A stretch of 64,000 nt of DNA from JACJWR01 sp963842975 (GTDB lineage: Bacteria; Actinomycetota; Actinomycetes; S36-B12; UBA10799). The notes beneath the pieces are model-generated. The model ran no database searches, was not told where the DNA came from, and saw only the letters and a list, made by a program, of their open reading frames with translations. The translations under genes were made by a program, and so were the position numbers. The stretch is from assembly GCA_963842975.1 (NCBI GenBank), contig CAWJIH010000001.1:1-64000 (forward strand), written 5' to 3'. This document shows, piece after piece, positions 61,393-64,000 of this stretch; the first letter of the stretch is position 1; the number at the start of each line of letters is the position of its first letter.

Positions 61393-62336
61393 CGCTGTCT
61401 AGCGACCGTGTGCTTGATCAACGCGGGTCTGGTCGGCCCTGCCGTGATCAACGCGGGTCTGGGTCGGCCCTGCCGTGATCAACGCGGGTCTGGGTTGGGT
61501 CTACAGCCCGATATCGGTCGCTAAACCCGACTGCACGCCGCGTTGATCACCGCCGAACCCGACTGCGCACCCGCGTTGATCACCGCCCACCGCACTACGG
61601 GCCGCGTTGATCACCCCGAACCCGACTGCACGCCGCGTTGATCACCGCCCACCGCACCACGGGCCGCGTTGATCACCGCCGAACCCGAGAAGCCTCGGCT
61701 ACAGGTCGAACTTCTCGGCGATCATCTCAGCGGCCTGCTGACGGGTCTCCCGTTCAACGAAAATCGTCCAATCAGCCGCCGCGGTGTAGAACTGCTCCCG
61801 GCGACGCATCACGGCTTCGGAGCATGGGGAAGGGCGCGTGTAGCGCTGCTGGTGGCATACGTGCTTGATCAACGCGGGTCTGGGTCGGGTCTGCCGTGAT
61901 CAACGCGGGTCTGGGTCGGGTCTACAGCCCGATGATCGGTCGCTAAACGCGGGTCTGGGCACCGCGTTGATCACCGCCCGATCCGACCACGGACCGCGTT
62001 GATCACCGAACCCGACTGCGCACCGCGTTGATCACCGCCCACCCGACTGCGCACCGCGTTGATCACCGCCCACCCGCACCACGGACCGCGTTGATCACCG
62101 CCCACCCGACCACGCACCGCGTTGATCACCGCCCACCCGACGCACGACCGCGTTGATCACCGCACACCCGACCACGGACCGCGTTGATCACCGCCGAACC
62201 CGAGAAGCTACGGCTGCAGGTCGAACTTCTCGGCGATCATCTCAGCGGCCTGCTGACGGGTCTCCCGTTCAACGAAAATCGTCCAATCAGCCGCCGCGGT
62301 GTAGAACGGCTCCCGGCGACGCATCACGGCTTCGGC
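61378..62336. repeat. Tandem segmental duplication with inverted CGCGTTGATCA array
   Basis: Two consecutive units, about 61378-61820 and 61829-62336 (offset 451 nt), each contain in order the 3' end of the HAD gene (GAAGGGCGCGTGTAGCGCTG), plus-oriented TGATCAACGCGGGTCTGG units (3, then 2), TACAGCCCGAT(ATC/GATC)GGTCGCTAAA, minus-oriented CGCGTTGATCAC units (5, then 8), and the last ~135 nt of the shikimate kinase-like gene. Only the outermost gene ends are functional. The units in each half face each other, so each half can fold into a large hairpin. No gene is seen between 61393 and 62207. Confidence 0.9.
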
Positions 62337-62738
62337 ACTCAACAAAGGATCGATCACTGGTCGATTCGGATCGGACTCAGTCTTGGCGGCAAGCCGGGCT
62401 ATGTCGCCCTCCAGATAAATAATGGAACCGCCGTCGCGCAGCATCTGCACCTTGCGCGCGCTGTAGACCTCGTCGCCGCCGGGGTCTAGATCGACCAACG
62501 CTCCCCCGCCGCAATCGACGATGATGCCGTCCATCTCCGCTAACTTCGCGATGATCTCGAATTCCAACTGGCGGAACTCCCGCCAGCCACGAGCGCGCAC
62601 AAACTCCGGTACCGGTAAGCCCGATTCGTACTCCATCAACACATCAGTGCTCATGACCGGGCGCTTGGTGAGCACCGACAATCGACGCGCAACGTTGGAT
62701 TTGCCCACTCCACGCATGCCGATCAGGTTGATGTTCAC
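62208..62738 (-). CDS. Shikimate kinase-like P-loop kinase
   Basis: The ~176-aa protein has the P-loop NLIGMRGVGKSNVARRL, an Asp-containing MSTDVLMEY in place of the usual shikimate-binding DxD, RARGWREFRQLEFEII, the GGGA shikimate-type motif in VDCGGGALVD, and a lid with RREPFYTAAADWTIFV. It would phosphorylate shikimate or a similar polyol using ATP. The single D and the position away from other aro genes leave room for another substrate. The GTG at 62738 follows GGAGGTG; the longer frame upstream is repeat DNA. Its 3' end is duplicated at 61680-61820. Confidence 0.85.
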   Translation of the reverse strand: MNINLIGMRGVGKSNVARRLSVLTKRPVMSTDVLMEYESGLPVPEFVRARGWREFRQLEFEIIAKLAEMDGIIVDCGGGALVDLDPGGDEVYSARKVQMLRDGGSIIYLEGDIARLAAKTESDPNRPVIDPLLSAEAVMRRREPFYTAAADWTIFVERETRQQAAEMIAEKFDLQP

Positions 62739-62800
62739 TCTTGCGCACCTCCAGGTGTCACGTTGATGATCCGGCAGTACCGCGCCGATTCCAATCTCGC

Positions 62801-62908
62801 TCGTTCCCCGGCCCCAACGGCCGGCTTGCACCCAACTCGTTCCCCGGCCCCAACGGCCGGCTTGCACCCAACTCGTTCCCCGGCCCTAGTGGCCAGCTTG
62901 CGCCCAAC
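62801..62908. repeat. 36-nt tandem repeat over the polA stop codon
   Basis: Three 36-nt units start at 62801, 62837 and 62873 (TCGTTCCCCGGCCC core). The third holds the last codons and the stop of polA (minus strand, stop at 62886-62888); the other two are copies lying downstream of polA and upstream of the shikimate kinase-like gene. Confidence 0.95.
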
Positions 62909-64000
62909 TCGTACCCACTCCGACGGACACCTCGAGCGGAACGGCCAACTCATACGCCGCGCCCATCTCGTCGGTCACCACCTCGGTGGCCGCCTCAATC
63001 TCGCCCGGTGCTACCTCCAACACGAGCTCGTCGTGAACCTGAAGCAGCAGCCGGGTGCCCATGCCCCTTGACTTTAGGGCCCGATCGACCTTGAGCATGG
63101 CCACTTTCACCAGATCAGCGGCTGATCCCTGGATTGGAGCGTTCAAAGCCATGCGTTCGGCCATGGCCCGCCGGCCGCGGTCGTCACTGTTCAAATCCGG
63201 CAGATATCGACGCCGACCCAGCACAGTTTGCGTCCAACCGGTCGCTCGCGCCTCTTCCACCACGGCGTGCAAATAGTCGCGCACCCCGCCGAACCGCAGG
63301 AAGTACTCGTCCATCAGCCCCTGGGCTTCGGCCCTGCTGATCCCCAACTGCGCCGCCAACCCAAATGCACTGAGCCCGTAGGCCAGGCCATAAGACATCG
63401 CCTTGACTTTGCGCCGCATCTCCGGATCAACGTCCTCGGGCGGCACCCCGAACACCCGCGAGCCCACCGTGGTGTGCAGATCCTCGCCAGACTTGAACGC
63501 CTCGATCAGCCCGTCATCCGCCGAGAGGTGCGCCATGATTCGCATTTCGATCTGCGAGTAGTCGGCGGTCAGCAACGTCTCGTACCCGGTGCCAACCACG
63601 AACCCACCCCGAATCGCCCGGCCTTCTTCGGTGCGGATCGGGATGTTCTGCAGATTCGGGTCCGTGCTCGATAGTCGCCCGGTGGCGGCCACCATTTGGT
63701 TGAAGGTGGTGTGGATTCGGGAGGATGCATCGATTAGCGGCAGCAATCCCGCCACCGTCTGCCGCAGCTTCGACACGTCCCGGAACCGCAGGATGGTAGC
63801 CAGCAGCGGATCCGCTGTCTGCGCATACAGCCCGGCGAGGGCCTCGGCGTCGGTGGTGTAGCCAGTCTTGATCTTCTTGGTCTTGGGCAGTTGCTTTTCG
63901 TCGAACAGCAATTCCTGCAATTGTTTGGGCGAGCCGAGATTGAACTTCCGACCGGCCAACTCCCAGGCTTCCTCCTGCGCCTCACGGACCGAGGCCGCGT
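62886..64000 (-). CDS. polA: DNA polymerase I, C-terminal part (cut by window edge)
   Basis: About 371 codons of the family A polymerase domain are present; the 5'-nuclease and exonuclease-like parts lie beyond 64000. Visible are FNLGSPKQLQELLFDE, TGRLSSTDPNLQNIP, motif A LLTADYSQIEMRIMAHLS, motif B (O-helix) RRKVKAMSYGLAYGLSAFGL and motif C LLLQVHDELVLEV. Catalytic Asp in motif A and HDE in motif C are intact. The last residues (GTSWAQAGH) are encoded in a 36-nt tandem repeat. Pol I works in Okazaki fragment processing and repair. Confidence 0.97.
   Translation of the reverse strand, partial: AASVREAQEEAWELAGRKFNLGSPKQLQELLFDEKQLPKTKKIKTGYTTDAEALAGLYAQTADPLLATILRFRDVSKLRQTVAGLLPLIDASSRIHTTFNQMVAATGRLSSTDPNLQNIPIRTEEGRAIRGGFVVGTGYETLLTADYSQIEMRIMAHLSADDGLIEAFKSGEDLHTTVGSRVFGVPPEDVDPEMRRKVKAMSYGLAYGLSAFGLAAQLGISRAEAQGLMDEYFLRFGGVRDYLHAVVEEARATGWTQTVLGRRRYLPDLNSDDRGRRAMAERMALNAPIQGSAADLVKVAMLKVDRALKSRGMGTRLLLQVHDELVLEVAPGEIEAATEVVTDEMGAAYELAVPLEVSVGVGTSWAQAGH

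Noticed and set aside
61393..62207. CRISPR array
   Set aside because: The CGCGTTGATCA units are short, change orientation, have similar spacers and are part of a duplicated block; no cas genes are present.

Overview
The window is a 64 kb piece of a GC-rich actinobacterial (Actinomycetota) chromosome. Signs of this are many GTG starts, a complete Pup-proteasome locus (arc/mpa, dop, pup, prcB, prcA, pafA), the mycothiol ligase mshC, the RNA polymerase-binding protein rbpA, an F420-type luciferase-like oxidoreductase, a split lnt/ppm1 pair, and the DUF3090 / SCO1664-like / MSMEG_4193-like cluster. From memory of mycobacterial and streptomycete gene order, the core (M20 - uppP - mshC - metH - recB-like - trmI - arc - dop - pup - prcBA - pafA - tatAC - helY - M24 - ppm1 - fxsA - rbpA) is conserved. 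The genus cannot be named from the sequence alone.

Region 1-7.8 kb is the accessory and most interesting part. After a tRNA-Leu(GAG) come broken genes: a DUF1801 paralogue with two frameshifts, a sulfotransferase lacking its N-terminal half, and a deleted M20 peptidase remnant. Next is an intact two-gene operon encoding a nitrobindin-like heme-binding beta-barrel protein and a family 1 encapsulin shell. The barrel protein ends in a typical encapsulin cargo-loading peptide (DGSLGIGSLK), so it is predicted to be packaged in the nanocompartment. It is not one of the cargo classes I know to be characterised. A remnant of an aldo/keto reductase 3' end follows. The intact versions of the broken DUF1801, M20 and aldo/keto reductase genes lie just downstream in the same order and orientation, which points to an old tandem duplication with reciprocal gene loss. 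A DUF559-type gene between the intact M20 and aldo/keto reductase genes is flanked by two copies of a 70-nt nested palindrome.

Region 7.8-23.5 kb is housekeeping: F420-type oxidoreductase, uppP, corA, the mshC cluster, an enoyl-reductase-like protein, gnd/zwf/pgi (pentose phosphate entry and glucose-6-phosphate isomerisation) and metH. Region 23.5-34.6 kb holds a MntA-HepT type toxin-antitoxin pair one base downstream of an unusual P-type ATPase, a HAD hydrolase, a CREST/ceramidase-like membrane protein, a MacB-like ABC exporter, a RecB-family nuclease and an M50 protease with a C-terminal frameshift. Region 34.6-48.7 kb is trmI, the Pup-proteasome locus, two FKBP prolyl isomerases, tatAC, a lipid kinase and helY; pafB/pafC are absent from this interval. 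Region 48.7-59.3 kb carries an M24 peptidase, a CPA2 antiporter, an amidohydrolase, lnt (frameshifted) with ppm1, fxsA, rbpA, a glycerophosphodiesterase and two overlapping patatins.

Region 59.3-64 kb contains small conserved genes (PH-like, thioesterase, HAD phosphatase, shikimate-kinase-like) and the 3' part of polA. It is full of tandem repeats that span stop codons (29 nt, 36 nt, and a 451-nt duplication carrying an inverted array of CGCGTTGATCA units). The same 3'-end duplication habit is seen at 15.3 kb. Several single-base frameshifts in otherwise conserved genes could be real or assembly errors, and raw reads would decide.
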